From NCBI GenBank assembly GCA_017617005.1, contig JAFZWW010000034.1, positions 17,394 through 81,393 on the forward strand: a stretch of DNA of 64,000 bases, read 5' to 3'. A program made the position numbers and the translations under genes. How positions within the stretch are numbered: position 1 is the first letter of the stretch; every line of letters starts with the position of its first letter. The notes below the pieces were generated by a model. That model made no database searches. It was not told the DNA's origin and saw only the letters and a program-made list of their open reading frames with translations. Positions 27,130 through 35,310 of the stretch are shown here, piece by piece. Source of the stretch: Lachnospiraceae bacterium. Its GTDB lineage: Bacteria; Bacillota; Clostridia; Lachnospirales; Lachnospiraceae.

Positions 27130-28269
27130 ATGGCATCGAATTCAGGTTCCAAGGGACCAGCAAAGAAAAGTAAAAACGCTGACGCAAGGACCAAAAGGAA
27201 GATGGTCGTATTCATCATCGAGGTCTTCATCATCATCGGAATGATCGGTGTGCTCTACTATGTGATGAAGCATACCCAGACTACCGATGACGAGGGACCC
27301 ATCTATGCGGATGTTGCGGACCTGTCCCCTTCTGATATCGGTATCTCCGATTCTGTACTGCGCAGTGCCAACGGCGGTGCGATGGAGGGCTATACCAATA
27401 TCGCCTTTTTCGGTGTTGATGCGCTCTCATCCAAGGGAAGCGACCTTCTCAAGGGCTACAGGAGCGACGCCATAATGATCGCCAGCATCAATAACGCGAC
27501 AGGTGAGGTTACGCTCGTGTCCGTTTACAGGGATACCTTCCTTAATCTCGGAAACGACAGCTACAATAAATGTAACGCCGCATATGCCAAGGGCGGAGCG
27601 ACCCAGGCCGTAACGATGCTCAATGCAAACCTCGACCTCAACATAACCAACTGGGTGACCGTAAGCTACAAGGCACTTGCGACCGTTATCGACGATCTCG
27701 GCGGCATCATGATAAATGTCGAATCCAATGAGATCGACCATCTGAACAATTACCAGATTGCCGTCGCACAGGCCATAGGAATGCCCGAAGACAGCATCAC
27801 CCCCGTAAGGGAGACCGGATACCAGCTCCTCAACGGAATGCAGGCGGCTTCCTACTGCAGGATCAGATATACCGAAGGAAATGATTTTAAGCGTACAGAG
27901 CGCCAGAGAGAGGTCCTCGAGGCGATACTTGTCGAAGCCCAGACCCGTGATGCTGCAACGCTTACCAATATTTTCACGGACGTTATGAACTATACCTATA
28001 CAAGCTTTGACGAGAAGACACTTCTCGATATGGTCCTTAATGTCAAGGATTACAGGATAGTCCGTGACGGAGGTTTCCCTTCGATGGAGCTGATGGCGGG
28101 TGCGAACCTCAAGGCCTACGGCGATTGTGTTGTTCCCACAACCCTCGAAGACAACGTCATCTGGCTGCATGAGTACCTCTTTGACGACAGAAATTACGTT
28201 CCCAGCGACAATGTGAAAGCCTTCTCGGCGTATATTGAGTCGGAAACGGAAAACTATATCAGGAAATAA
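27130..28269 (+). CDS. LytR-CpsA-Psr (LCP) family glycopolymer ligase
   Basis: LCP proteins move a glycan from its undecaprenyl carrier onto peptidoglycan outside the membrane. Here a basic N-terminus is followed by one membrane helix (about 25-46) and the LCP domain (about 85-265). Its core includes YRSDAIMIASINNATGEVTLVSVYRDTF with the conserved Arg and Asp residues, GGIMINVESNEIDHLN, and YCRIRYTEGNDFKRTERQREVL. The family's catalytic arginines are present. Located right after the initiating transferase, it is the likely attachment enzyme for the polysaccharide made and exported by the genes upstream. Confidence 0.93.
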   Translation: MASNSGSKGPAKKSKNADARTKRKMVVFIIEVFIIIGMIGVLYYVMKHTQTTDDEGPIYADVADLSPSDIGISDSVLRSANGGAMEGYTNIAFFGVDALSSKGSDLLKGYRSDAIMIASINNATGEVTLVSVYRDTFLNLGNDSYNKCNAAYAKGGATQAVTMLNANLDLNITNWVTVSYKALATVIDDLGGIMINVESNEIDHLNNYQIAVAQAIGMPEDSITPVRETGYQLLNGMQAASYCRIRYTEGNDFKRTERQREVLEAILVEAQTRDAATLTNIFTDVMNYTYTSFDEKTLLDMVLNVKDYRIVRDGGFPSMELMAGANLKAYGDCVVPTTLEDNVIWLHEYLFDDRNYVPSDNVKAFSAYIESETENYIRK

Positions 28270-28272
28270 GTT

Positions 28273-29250
28273 TTGAATATTCAGGTTATAATCCCGGTCT
28301 ATAAGCCGGATAAAAAGTTAATAAAGCTCATCGAAAGACTCAAAAGTCAGACTCTTGTCCCGCACGGTATCAACCTCATCCATTCTGCAGGTGATGAGCC
28401 GGACGAGACCGTGGAGCAGGTAAAAAAGGAATTCCCCGATGTCCGAATCATGGAGATAAAGGTTTCCGAGTACGATCACGGCGATACCAGAAGAAGAGCC
28501 GTAAGGAACACTCCCTGTGACATCTTCGTCATGATGACCCAGGATGCGGTCCCGGTTTCCGACGATCTCATCGAAAAGCTCGTAACCCCCCTTAAAAATC
28601 AGATGGAAAAAGAAGACGGAGACGATCCCGCTTCGCATGCGGGAGCGATTGCGTGCGTCTTTGCTCGCCAGATGCCGGGAAGCAAGTCCTCGCCTTACGA
28701 AAAGCTTGCAAGGCTCCATAATTATTCGGAGCTTTCGAAGACGAAATATAAGTCGGATATAGAGAAGATGGGCATCAAGGCCTTCTTTTGCTCGGATGTG
28801 TGCTGTGCATACAGAAGAGATATCTACGAGGAAGCGGGCGGATTTATCAAGAGCACCATTTTCAACGAAGATATGATCATCGCAAGGAAGTTCCTTGAGC
28901 TCGGCTACGGAGTAAGATACGAAGCCACTGCCAAGGTCATCCATGCGCATAACTATACCGCGATGCAGCAGTTTAGCAGGAATTTCGACCTCGGCGTAAG
29001 CCAGGCGATGCACCCGGAGGTTTTCGCGGATGTAAGCTCCGAGTCGGAGGGAATGAAGTTCGTCATGGGCAGCATAAAGCTCCTTATGAAAAAGGGCGCA
29101 TTCCTGCTGATCCCGGGCTTTGTCACCCAGTGCGCGTTCAAACTCGCGGGCTTCAAACTGGGGCGGAATTATGCAAAATTGCCCGAATGCTTTATAATGA
29201 AATTTACGGCCAACAAAAGATTCTGGCTGAAGAGGAAAGAGAGTAACTAA
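28273..29250 (+). CDS. Glycosyltransferase family 2, rhamnosyltransferase-like
   Basis: A 325-residue GT2. It starts at TTG 28273, three bases after the LCP stop, with the fold opening NIQVIIPVYKPDKKLIKLIERLK. Marks are the DHGDTRR block, MMTQDAVPVSD as metal site, SDVCCAYRRDIYEEAGGF, and FNEDMIIARKFLELGYGVRYEA followed by HAHNYTAMQQFSRNFDLGVSQ. This pattern is seen in rhamnosyltransferases of wall-polysaccharide clusters. Likely works in the same pathway as the two GT2 enzymes at 23215 and 24615. Confidence 0.82.
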   Translation: MNIQVIIPVYKPDKKLIKLIERLKSQTLVPHGINLIHSAGDEPDETVEQVKKEFPDVRIMEIKVSEYDHGDTRRRAVRNTPCDIFVMMTQDAVPVSDDLIEKLVTPLKNQMEKEDGDDPASHAGAIACVFARQMPGSKSSPYEKLARLHNYSELSKTKYKSDIEKMGIKAFFCSDVCCAYRRDIYEEAGGFIKSTIFNEDMIIARKFLELGYGVRYEATAKVIHAHNYTAMQQFSRNFDLGVSQAMHPEVFADVSSESEGMKFVMGSIKLLMKKGAFLLIPGFVTQCAFKLAGFKLGRNYAKLPECFIMKFTANKRFWLKRKESN

Positions 29251-29252
29251 CC

Positions 29253-31121
29253 ATGTGCGGAATTGTAGGATATGTAGGAAAGAAACAGGCAGCCCCCATT
29301 CTTCTTGAGGGTCTTTCCAAGCTTGAATACAGAGGATATGACTCTGCGGGACTTGCCGTAAGGGACGGCGAGAACCTTGCGGAGGTTGTTAAGGAAAAAG
29401 GAAAACTCAAGGAGCTTTCCGAGAAGGTTGACGGCGGAAGAGCACTCAAGGGAACCTGCGGTATAGGCCACACCAGATGGGCTACCCACGGTGAACCCAG
29501 CCAGATAAATGCGCATCCCCATGTCAGCGGAAACTGCTCACGTTCCGGCTCCGGTGCGGTTGAGAGTGAGGTTGTCGGTGTCCACAACGGAATCATCGAA
29601 AACTACCAGGAGCTCCGCGACAAGCTTTCCAAGCACGGATACCAGTTCTATTCACAGACAGACACCGAAGTAGTCATCAAGCTCATCGATTACTACTATA
29701 AGAAATATAAGATCGGACCCGTTGATGCGATCGCCAAGACCATGGTCAGAGTCAGGGGTTCATATGCACTTGAGGTCATGTTCAAGGACCGTCCCGGTGA
29801 GATCTGGGCCGCAAGAAAAGAAAGTCCCATGATCATCGGTATCGCAGACGGTGACTGCTACATTGCATCCGATGTTCCCGCGATCCTCAAGTACACAAGA
29901 CAGGTCTATTACATCGGAAATCTCGAGATGGCTTGTCTCGCAGACGGAAAGGCTACCTTCTATAACCTTGACGGCGATGTCATCGAGAAGGAACTTACCG
30001 AGATCAAGTGGGATGCCGAGGCTGCGGAAAAAGGCGGCTTCGAGCACTTCATGATAAAGGAGATCCACGAGCAGCCCAGGGCTGTTGAGGATACTCTTTC
30101 AAGCGTATGCAAGGACGGAAAGATCGATCTTTCATCAGTCGGTCTTACCACGGAAGAAATTCAGAAGGTAGACCGAATTACCATCGTTGCCTGCGGAAGT
30201 GCATGGCATGCGGGAATGGTCGGACAGTATGTAATGGAGGATCTTGCAAGGATCCCCGTAAGAGTAGAGCTTGCTTCGGAATTCAGATACAGAAAGCCCA
30301 TCCTTACAGAGGGCCAGCTTGTCATCGTAATAAGCCAGTCAGGTGAGACTGCGGATTCTCTCGCAGCTCTCAGGGAAGCCAAGGCACAGGGCATCAACAC
30401 ACTCGGAATCGTAAACGTAGTCGGATCGTCCATCGCAAGGGAAGCCGACAATGTATTCTATACAATGGCAGGTCCCGAGATCTCCGTTGCGACGACAAAG
30501 GCATATTCCGCACAGCTCATCGCAATGTACTGCCTTGCGATAGAATTCGCCAAGGTAAAAGGAAAGATAGATGACGAGAAGTATGCTCATCTTATAGAGG
30601 AGATGAAGACCATCCCCGACAAGATCGGAAACATCCTTCTCGACAAGGAAAGAATTCAGTGGTTTGCCGCAAAGTATGCGAACGCTCACGATATCTTCTT
30701 TATAGGAAGAGGAATCGATTATGCAGTAACTCTCGAGGGAAGTCTTAAGCTCAAGGAGATAAGCTACATCCACTCCGAGGCGTATGCTGCGGGTGAGCTC
30801 AAGCACGGAACCATAAGTCTCATCGAGGACGGAACTCTTGTTGTCGGAGCACTCACACAGTCCGACCTCTACGAAAAGACCATCAGCAACATGGTCGAGT
30901 GCAAGTCCAGAGGCGCATATCTCTATGGACTTACGATGGCAGGCAATTACAAGACCGAAGATACCTGCAACTTTGTTTCATACATCCCCAAGGTTGATGA
31001 GCACTTCGCCGCATCCCTGGCGGTTGTTCCTCTCCAGCTCCTCGGCTATTACGTATCCGTCGCAAAGGGCCTTGATGTAGACAAGCCTAGGAACCTTGCA
31101 AAGTCTGTTACCGTAGAATAA
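29253..31121 (+). CDS. glmS: Glutamine-fructose-6-phosphate aminotransferase
   Basis: Makes glucosamine-6-phosphate, the first amino sugar for wall and glycan synthesis. The N-terminal glutaminase uses Cys2 (MCGIVGYVG) with GIGHTRWATHGEP. Two SIS isomerase domains follow, with SQSGETADSLAALREAK and the C-terminal end NLAKSVTVE typical of GlmS. Length 622 is slightly longer than average. No glmS ribozyme core was recognised upstream, since the gene starts two bases after a GT2 gene. The stop overlaps the next ATG (TAATG). Confidence 0.96.
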   Translation: MCGIVGYVGKKQAAPILLEGLSKLEYRGYDSAGLAVRDGENLAEVVKEKGKLKELSEKVDGGRALKGTCGIGHTRWATHGEPSQINAHPHVSGNCSRSGSGAVESEVVGVHNGIIENYQELRDKLSKHGYQFYSQTDTEVVIKLIDYYYKKYKIGPVDAIAKTMVRVRGSYALEVMFKDRPGEIWAARKESPMIIGIADGDCYIASDVPAILKYTRQVYYIGNLEMACLADGKATFYNLDGDVIEKELTEIKWDAEAAEKGGFEHFMIKEIHEQPRAVEDTLSSVCKDGKIDLSSVGLTTEEIQKVDRITIVACGSAWHAGMVGQYVMEDLARIPVRVELASEFRYRKPILTEGQLVIVISQSGETADSLAALREAKAQGINTLGIVNVVGSSIAREADNVFYTMAGPEISVATTKAYSAQLIAMYCLAIEFAKVKGKIDDEKYAHLIEEMKTIPDKIGNILLDKERIQWFAAKYANAHDIFFIGRGIDYAVTLEGSLKLKEISYIHSEAYAAGELKHGTISLIEDGTLVVGALTQSDLYEKTISNMVECKSRGAYLYGLTMAGNYKTEDTCNFVSYIPKVDEHFAASLAVVPLQLLGYYVSVAKGLDVDKPRNLAKSVTVE

Positions 31122-32149
31122 TGGAAGCAAATAATCAGAATTATAATAGAAATGCAGATGTAATAAAGGCCATACTTATTGTGGCGATTATTACGCTGCA
31201 TTTTCCTTTTGATGATTTGGCTGTAGATTCTCCGGTTTTTCCTTTTTTTCTGGATTTTACCGTTCCGGGGTTTATGTTCATGTCCGGATATCTGAGAACA
31301 CTTTCTATTGAAAAGAAAGGTTTTTCAACGGTTGAAGATGCCTACTCACGTGACAGTCTCGTCAGTAGTTTATTAAGGCTTGTGATACCGTATACCTTAT
31401 ATTTCGTGTTTGCCCAGGTTTTTCTGAGAATAATCGGATTCTATACAGTCGGTATAAAAGAATATGGTCTTTTGGCTCTGGTTTTTGATTATCTGAGAGG
31501 CTTCAACGGACCGGGCGCGTATTATTTTCCGATAATGATCCAGTTTGTCTTCGTGTTTCCCATTATTTGGAGGGTAATCAAAAAGAAAGGTTTTGCGGGT
31601 GTCTGGATCATATTTGCGATCAATCTGGCATATGAAGTGATAAAACAGGCTTTTGGAATGAGCGGTAATGAATATATGTATCTGATCTTCAGATATTTGT
31701 TCATTATTGCCTGCGGAAGTTATGCTGCCATGTATAAGCCGAAAAAATCTGCTCTGAACAGAGCACTTATGATTGTTACTGTTGCAGTCGGAATAGCATT
31801 TATCTGGCTCTTTGTATATTCCGGATACGGTCCTTCGGCTAAGATAATTACCGGTTGGCAGAGATCGTCGCTTCTTACCTGCCTGTATGCCGCTCCGCTG
31901 TTTTTTGTTCTGGTCACGAAAGGAAAGATGAGATTCAGACCGCTGGAGATGGCCGGTAAAGCGTCCTATAATATATATCTTGTCCAGATGCTCTATTATG
32001 TTTATTTTCACTTTGCCATGACGGAACACATTGGGGATATAAAATTTTATCCTTTGAGTATAGTTATATGTGTTGTTATAGGAATAGCGTTCTATTTTCC
32101 TGAGAGATACCTGACGAAATATGCAGTAAAAAAACTGACCCGGAGCTGA
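31121..32149 (+). CDS. Acyltransferase-3 family membrane protein
   Basis: A 342-residue protein with about ten membrane helices that matches the Acyltransferase_3 pattern: an N-terminal NADVIKAILIVAIITLHF with His27 in the catalytic position, then FTVPGFMFMSGYL. Such proteins transfer acetyl or similar groups across the membrane to glycans. It is richer in A and T than glmS before it, so it may have been acquired separately, yet it is coupled to glmS by a TAATG overlap. Its last codons and stop lie inside a terminator hairpin (32128-32169). Confidence 0.8.
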   Translation: MEANNQNYNRNADVIKAILIVAIITLHFPFDDLAVDSPVFPFFLDFTVPGFMFMSGYLRTLSIEKKGFSTVEDAYSRDSLVSSLLRLVIPYTLYFVFAQVFLRIIGFYTVGIKEYGLLALVFDYLRGFNGPGAYYFPIMIQFVFVFPIIWRVIKKKGFAGVWIIFAINLAYEVIKQAFGMSGNEYMYLIFRYLFIIACGSYAAMYKPKKSALNRALMIVTVAVGIAFIWLFVYSGYGPSAKIITGWQRSSLLTCLYAAPLFFVLVTKGKMRFRPLEMAGKASYNIYLVQMLYYVYFHFAMTEHIGDIKFYPLSIVICVVIGIAFYFPERYLTKYAVKKLTRS

Positions 32150-32169
32150 ATGCTCTGAGTCAGTTTTTT
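32128..32169. terminator. Bidirectional rho-independent terminator
   Basis: CTGACCCGGAGC (32135-32146) pairs with GCTCTGAGTCAG (32152-32163) with one mismatch and one wobble around a 5-base loop. It is flanked by seven A on the left and six T on the right, so it has a U-tract on both strands. It lies between the convergent acyltransferase and htrA genes. The acyltransferase stop TGA (32147-32149) is in the loop. Confidence 0.9.
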
Positions 32170-32180
32170 GATTGAAGTAT

Positions 32181-33605
32181 TTATCCTCTGGGTTTTTCAC
32201 CGAGGGTAACCGTTACGGTGTGCTCGACATATTCACCGTCTTCGTTTCTCATAAAGGTCACTTCGACTTCATCACCAACCGCATAGTATTTCATCACTCT
32301 GGTAAGGCTGTCATTTGATGTGACGGTCAATCCTTGGAATCCGACTATGATGTCGCCGTTCTTGATTCCTGCCGCTTCGGCACCGCCGCCTTCCGCTACC
32401 TCCGAAACATATATACCGACGGGGATTCCGTAATATTCCGATATCTGAGGAGTGACTTCCTGCATATAGATACCGATATATCCTATGTTTTCTTCGTCAA
32501 CTTCGATCAGGGTATCCCTGCCCATCAGTTCTATTATTATTTCTTTTACTGAAGTGATGGGAATGGCATATCCCATGCCCTCGACTGCGGAGCCGCCAAT
32601 CTTGTTGGAATTGATGCCGATGACCTGACCTGCCATGTTGAGAAGCGCACCGCCGGAATTTCCGGGATTAATCGCGGCATCCGTCTGGATGTAAGTGCTT
32701 GTGGTTCCGTCCGAGGTGGTCACTTCTCTGTTAAGTGCAGAAACGATGCCGGTAGTTACCGACTGTCCGTAACCGAGTGCGTTGCCGATGGCGATGACGT
32801 TCTGTCCGAGAACGAGGCCGTCGCTGTCTCCGAGCTCGGCAACCCTGATGGCATCCTTGGTGCTGTCATCAAGATCACTCTTTAATACCGAGATCACGCC
32901 TATGTCCATTGAAGGCTCGAGTCCCTTGAGATATGCGGTAACTTCGGTTCCATCGATGAAAGTGACTACGATATCATCAGCATCTGATATTACGTGATTG
33001 TTGGTAACGATTATGTACTCGTCATCTGTTTCACCTATGATGATGCCCGATCCGGATGCTTCGCTGTCCTGGGTATATGTCTGTCCCCAGTATGTGGTGG
33101 AGAGCTGATAGTATTCGGTGATCGATACCATCGAAGGCATCACATCTGCGACCACTTCGGTAATGTCCGATTCTTCCGTTGTCAGCACTCTTATCTCTGT
33201 GGGTATGTCCGGATCGAGACCGAGATATGTTCCCTGAACTGTGCTGTTTTGGGGAGCTGTGGTCTGCTCGATAACAGGCTCAGGAATGGCGGCTGGTTTT
33301 GTCTGATCTGCAGTGACTAGATTAACCGCATAGAAACCAACACCTGCAAACAGGCCAAAAAGAAGTCCCATGCATACAGTCATCATTATCTTGCCGAATG
33401 TTCCGGTTTTTTTCACTTCAGCCTGCTGCACAGGTGCCGTATAGACCGGTGCGGCATTTAACGGAGCGGAGCCCATCGGACCGTTACCTGAAGCGGCACT
33501 GCCTGTCGGAGTGCTTCCTATAGGCATACCCGTCTGAGGGTCGTAATTCTGCGGAGCTGAGTAAAACTGCTGTCCGCCTGTGTTCATATTATTGTTTTCG
33601 TACAT
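32181..33605 (-). CDS. htrA: HtrA/DegP-type membrane serine protease with PDZ domain
   Basis: A quality-control protease acting outside the membrane. A Pro/Gly/Ala-rich cytoplasmic N-terminus is followed by a helix (about 72-94), a trypsin-like domain with His204 (TNNHVISDADD), Asp234 (PSMDIGVISV) and Ser317 (NPGNSGGALL), and a C-terminal PDZ domain (about 370-465). The length of 474 fits Firmicute HtrA. On the minus strand the ATG is preceded by TAGGAGG. A TATACT -10-like element lies about 50 bases upstream, but no good -35 is visible. Confidence 0.94.
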   Translation of the reverse strand: MYENNNMNTGGQQFYSAPQNYDPQTGMPIGSTPTGSAASGNGPMGSAPLNAAPVYTAPVQQAEVKKTGTFGKIMMTVCMGLLFGLFAGVGFYAVNLVTADQTKPAAIPEPVIEQTTAPQNSTVQGTYLGLDPDIPTEIRVLTTEESDITEVVADVMPSMVSITEYYQLSTTYWGQTYTQDSEASGSGIIIGETDDEYIIVTNNHVISDADDIVVTFIDGTEVTAYLKGLEPSMDIGVISVLKSDLDDSTKDAIRVAELGDSDGLVLGQNVIAIGNALGYGQSVTTGIVSALNREVTTSDGTTSTYIQTDAAINPGNSGGALLNMAGQVIGINSNKIGGSAVEGMGYAIPITSVKEIIIELMGRDTLIEVDEENIGYIGIYMQEVTPQISEYYGIPVGIYVSEVAEGGGAEAAGIKNGDIIVGFQGLTVTSNDSLTRVMKYYAVGDEVEVTFMRNEDGEYVEHTVTVTLGEKPRG

Positions 33606-33700
33606 TTATGCCTCCTAAAGCAATACCTGCTTTTGATGTTTCCGAGTATAGAACTTAATTGTGTTCATTTTGTGTTTTTTCTATTTTTCTTTTGTGAAAG

Positions 33701-33732
33701 AAAAAAAGCGATCACATAAATGTGAACGCTTT
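33701..33732 (-). terminator. Rho-independent terminator of the Phd-like/tRNase-like module
   Basis: Read on the minus strand, AAAGCG and CGCTTT (33727-33732 and 33705-33710) enclose an inner CACAT/ATGTG pairing, and the 3' arm runs into a seven-T tract. It lies downstream of the minus-strand gene ending at 33868 and upstream of htrA, so it separates the two transcription units. Confidence 0.75.
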
Positions 33733-33746
33733 AATCTTTAATTTGT

Positions 33747-33791
33747 AAAAGGTTCTGGGCCCCCCGCCTTCGGCAGCGGGTCGAACCTTTT
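33747..33791. repeat. GC-rich hairpin with AAAAGGTTC/GAACCTTTT arms
   Basis: AAAAGGTTC (33747-33755) and GAACCTTTT (33783-33791) form a 9-bp stem that encloses a second GC-rich stem CCCGC/GCGGG. It stands out sharply from AT-rich surroundings. It could be a second terminator or a small dispersed repeat. On the minus strand it contains GGTTCGACCC, which resembles a tRNA T-arm, but no tRNA body is present. Confidence 0.5.
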
Positions 33792-33867
33792 AACAACTTA
33801 ATAGTAGCAGAATAGTATAAAATGTCAATATAACGATACAAGGAAAAATAGACTGTTTATTCAAATA

Positions 33868-34257
33868 TCATTTTTCATTAGGATATTCAAGGAGCTGTAA
33901 TTCCTTGGTTATAACGAGAATGCGTTTGATTCGCGGTTTATGTTTAAAAAGCTTGTCAATCTGTGCTATACAGTATTGTTCCGGAAGATTAATGTGTCGC
34001 AGATTAATAATGATGAATGAAGATTGTTTTTCTGCAGCAACAATATTATTCTCTATAGTTCTTCTGCTTCGTCCTGTTGGACATTTGATTTCCCATTCCA
34101 ACCCATCCATAACAATATCCGGTCTTTTTTGTCCCGGTATTGAGCTAGGACGGATAAAAACTATGTCTTTTCCTAAGCTTGCAAAATACTTCGCAGTTTC
34201 AAATTCTTCTGGCTCAGGTGGATTGTTTAGTAATGATATGTCAATCTTGCCGTTCAT
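33868..34257 (-). CDS. CdiA-C-tRNase-like nuclease, probable toxin
   Basis: About 129 residues. From memory it resembles the C-terminal tRNase domain of CdiA contact-dependent inhibition toxins: FETAKYFASLGKDIVFIRPSS, then PDIVMDGLEWEIKCPTG, an apparent PD-(D/E)xK site (D, ExK), then RRTIENNIVAAEKQSSFIIINL. In CdiA this domain sits at the end of a huge secreted protein; here it stands alone without a signal peptide. ATG 34257 has AAAGGA 4 bases upstream; a TTG at 34284 would add nine residues. It lies 43 bases after a Phd/YefM-like gene, the usual antitoxin-first order. Lower GC than its surroundings suggests acquisition. Toxin activity is inferred. Confidence 0.62.
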   Translation of the reverse strand: MNGKIDISLLNNPPEPEEFETAKYFASLGKDIVFIRPSSIPGQKRPDIVMDGLEWEIKCPTGRSRRTIENNIVAAEKQSSFIIINLRHINLPEQYCIAQIDKLFKHKPRIKRILVITKELQLLEYPNEK

Positions 34258-34300
34258 TAAATCCTTTTGTGTAGCATATCTCAAAAATCATAACATCGAA

Positions 34301-34861
34301 TTATCGATAGAATGCCGTTACGGTATTGTTGATATCTTTTGGAGCAGATGAGATGGTGTCGGTGTATTCCTTTCCATCATAGGTTGAACAAAATAATTCT
34401 GCGAAATCACTTTCATCAATCGATATTTCAATGTGATCTTTTCTTGAATTGTCAAATTCTAATTGGATCTTTCCTTGTGCTGTTGGAAAAACTTCAGGTT
34501 GAATTGACAGATTTTTAATGACATTGCTGACTTTATCAATCAGTTTTCCGGGTATTGTCTTGGCACCATTTCCGTTCCAATTAGGTTTTAATCCGCGTAT
34601 GATTTCTAATTTCTTTAAATTGTCGCTTTTTAAATCAGATGCATAAGGGATTACTTCTTTTTCAACTGAAGAACGTGCAATAATTGAGGCAGCATATGTC
34701 TTAAGCCTGTCAGCCTGTCTTATTCGGTTGTATTCAGCTTCTGAAATGATGACAACGTTCTTATTATCTATACGTGGAACGAAGATTGCTTCTCCGGAAT
34801 AAGCCAGATCAAAATACTTCTTTATATTTGCCCTAATGTCCATTTGTTTGACAATCATCAT
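34301..34861 (-). CDS. Phd/YefM-like antitoxin with a C-terminal extension
   Basis: About 186 residues. The N-terminus has the Phd/YefM pattern: MDIRANIKKYFDLAYSGEAIFVPR, then NVVIISEAEYNRIRQ. Such proteins bind DNA as dimers and repress their own operon. A C-terminal domain (about 85-186) with GLKPNWNGNGAKTIPGKLIDKV and EFDNSRKDHIEISIDES is unusual for this family and probably binds the partner nuclease, though some Phd-type proteins also have large second domains. GAGGAA precedes two possible ATGs (34861 and 34858). A strong promoter and a repeated AGTAC operator lie directly upstream. Confidence 0.65.
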   Translation of the reverse strand: MMIVKQMDIRANIKKYFDLAYSGEAIFVPRIDNKNVVIISEAEYNRIRQADRLKTYAASIIARSSVEKEVIPYASDLKSDNLKKLEIIRGLKPNWNGNGAKTIPGKLIDKVSNVIKNLSIQPEVFPTAQGKIQLEFDNSRKDHIEISIDESDFAELFCSTYDGKEYTDTISSAPKDINNTVTAFYR

Positions 34862-34874
34862 CGATTCCTCACAA

Positions 34875-34935
34875 GTACTAAAAAAAGTACGCTTTATAGT
34901 ACGACTATTATAATCTGCCTGATTTAATTGGTCAA
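34875..34935 (-). promoter_or_regulatory. Promoter and triple AGTAC operator of the Phd-like/tRNase-like module
   Basis: On the minus strand TTGACC (34935-34930) and TATAAT (34912-34907) are 17 bases apart, near consensus. Over the expected start site and leader lie three AGTAC sequences (plus-strand GTAC at 34875, 34887 and 34899), exactly 12 bases apart. YefM of E. coli recognises repeated TGTACA-type cores, so these are good operator candidates for autoregulation. Confidence 0.7.
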
Positions 34936-34959
34936 GCGGGCAAATTAGGGGGGCTGGGG

Positions 34960-34987
34960 TTGACATTCGAAAAAGCAATGTTATAAT
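34960..34987 (+). promoter_or_regulatory. Consensus promoter of the metal-efflux operon
   Basis: TTGACA (34960-34965) and TATAAT (34982-34987), both perfect matches to consensus, are 16 bases apart. It faces away from the Phd-like module promoter, and the two -35 elements are separated by 24 bases. Transcription would start near 34994, inside the dyad described at 34990. Confidence 0.8.
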
Positions 34988-34989
34988 GA

Positions 34990-35013
34990 ACATATGAACA
35001 GATATTCATATGT
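34990..35013. promoter_or_regulatory. ArsR/SmtB-type operator candidate
   Basis: ACATATGAA (34990-34998) and TTCATATGT (35005-35013) form a perfect 9-bp inverted repeat around six bases. The core TGAA-N6-TTCA is the arrangement of SmtB/ZiaR-type zinc sensor sites, from memory. It overlaps the transcription start of a promoter serving metal-efflux genes, so a repressor released by metal is expected. No ArsR-family gene is in the window. Confidence 0.6.
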
Positions 35014-35091
35014 AATACCGGCACATACAAAAGTTGTCTGCACTGCCCGGTGTTACGGCATTCGTTAAGCAGATCATAAAGGAGATAAATT

Positions 35092-35310
35092 ATGAAGAAG
35101 ACATACGGAATTGAAGTTGATTGCGCTGCATGTGCACAGAAGATGGAAGAAGCAGCCAAAAAGGTTGCGGGCGTTGTTGATGCAACCGTAAGTTTTATGA
35201 GCCAGAAGATGAAGGTTGAATTTGCGGATGATGCGGACCACAGCGCTATCATGCAGGACGTCGTCAAGGCATGCAAAGCTGTTGAAGAGGACTGTGAGAT
35301 TTATGTATAA
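35092..35310 (+). CDS. Free-standing heavy-metal-associated (HMA) domain protein
   Basis: A 72-residue protein with the ferredoxin-like HMA fold: KTYGIEVDCAACAQKMEEAAKKV, with Cys-Ala-Ala-Cys as the metal site, and a C-terminal beta strand ending CEIYV. It binds a soft metal ion and passes it on. A strong AAAGGAGA site precedes the ATG. The next gene is a P-type ATPase that lacks its own N-terminal metal-binding domain, so this protein likely serves it in trans. Zinc or cadmium is favoured by the neighbour and the operator, copper is possible. Confidence 0.85.
   Translation: MKKTYGIEVDCAACAQKMEEAAKKVAGVVDATVSFMSQKMKVEFADDADHSAIMQDVVKACKAVEEDCEIYV

Noticed and set aside
29150-29252. A glmS ribozyme before glmS
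   Set aside because: The bases before glmS are the coding end of a GT2 gene and only two bases separate the genes; no ribozyme core was recognised.
33747-33791. A tRNA gene on the minus strand because of GGTTCGACCC
   Set aside because: Only a T-arm-like piece is present; no acceptor, D or anticodon arms can be formed from neighbouring bases.
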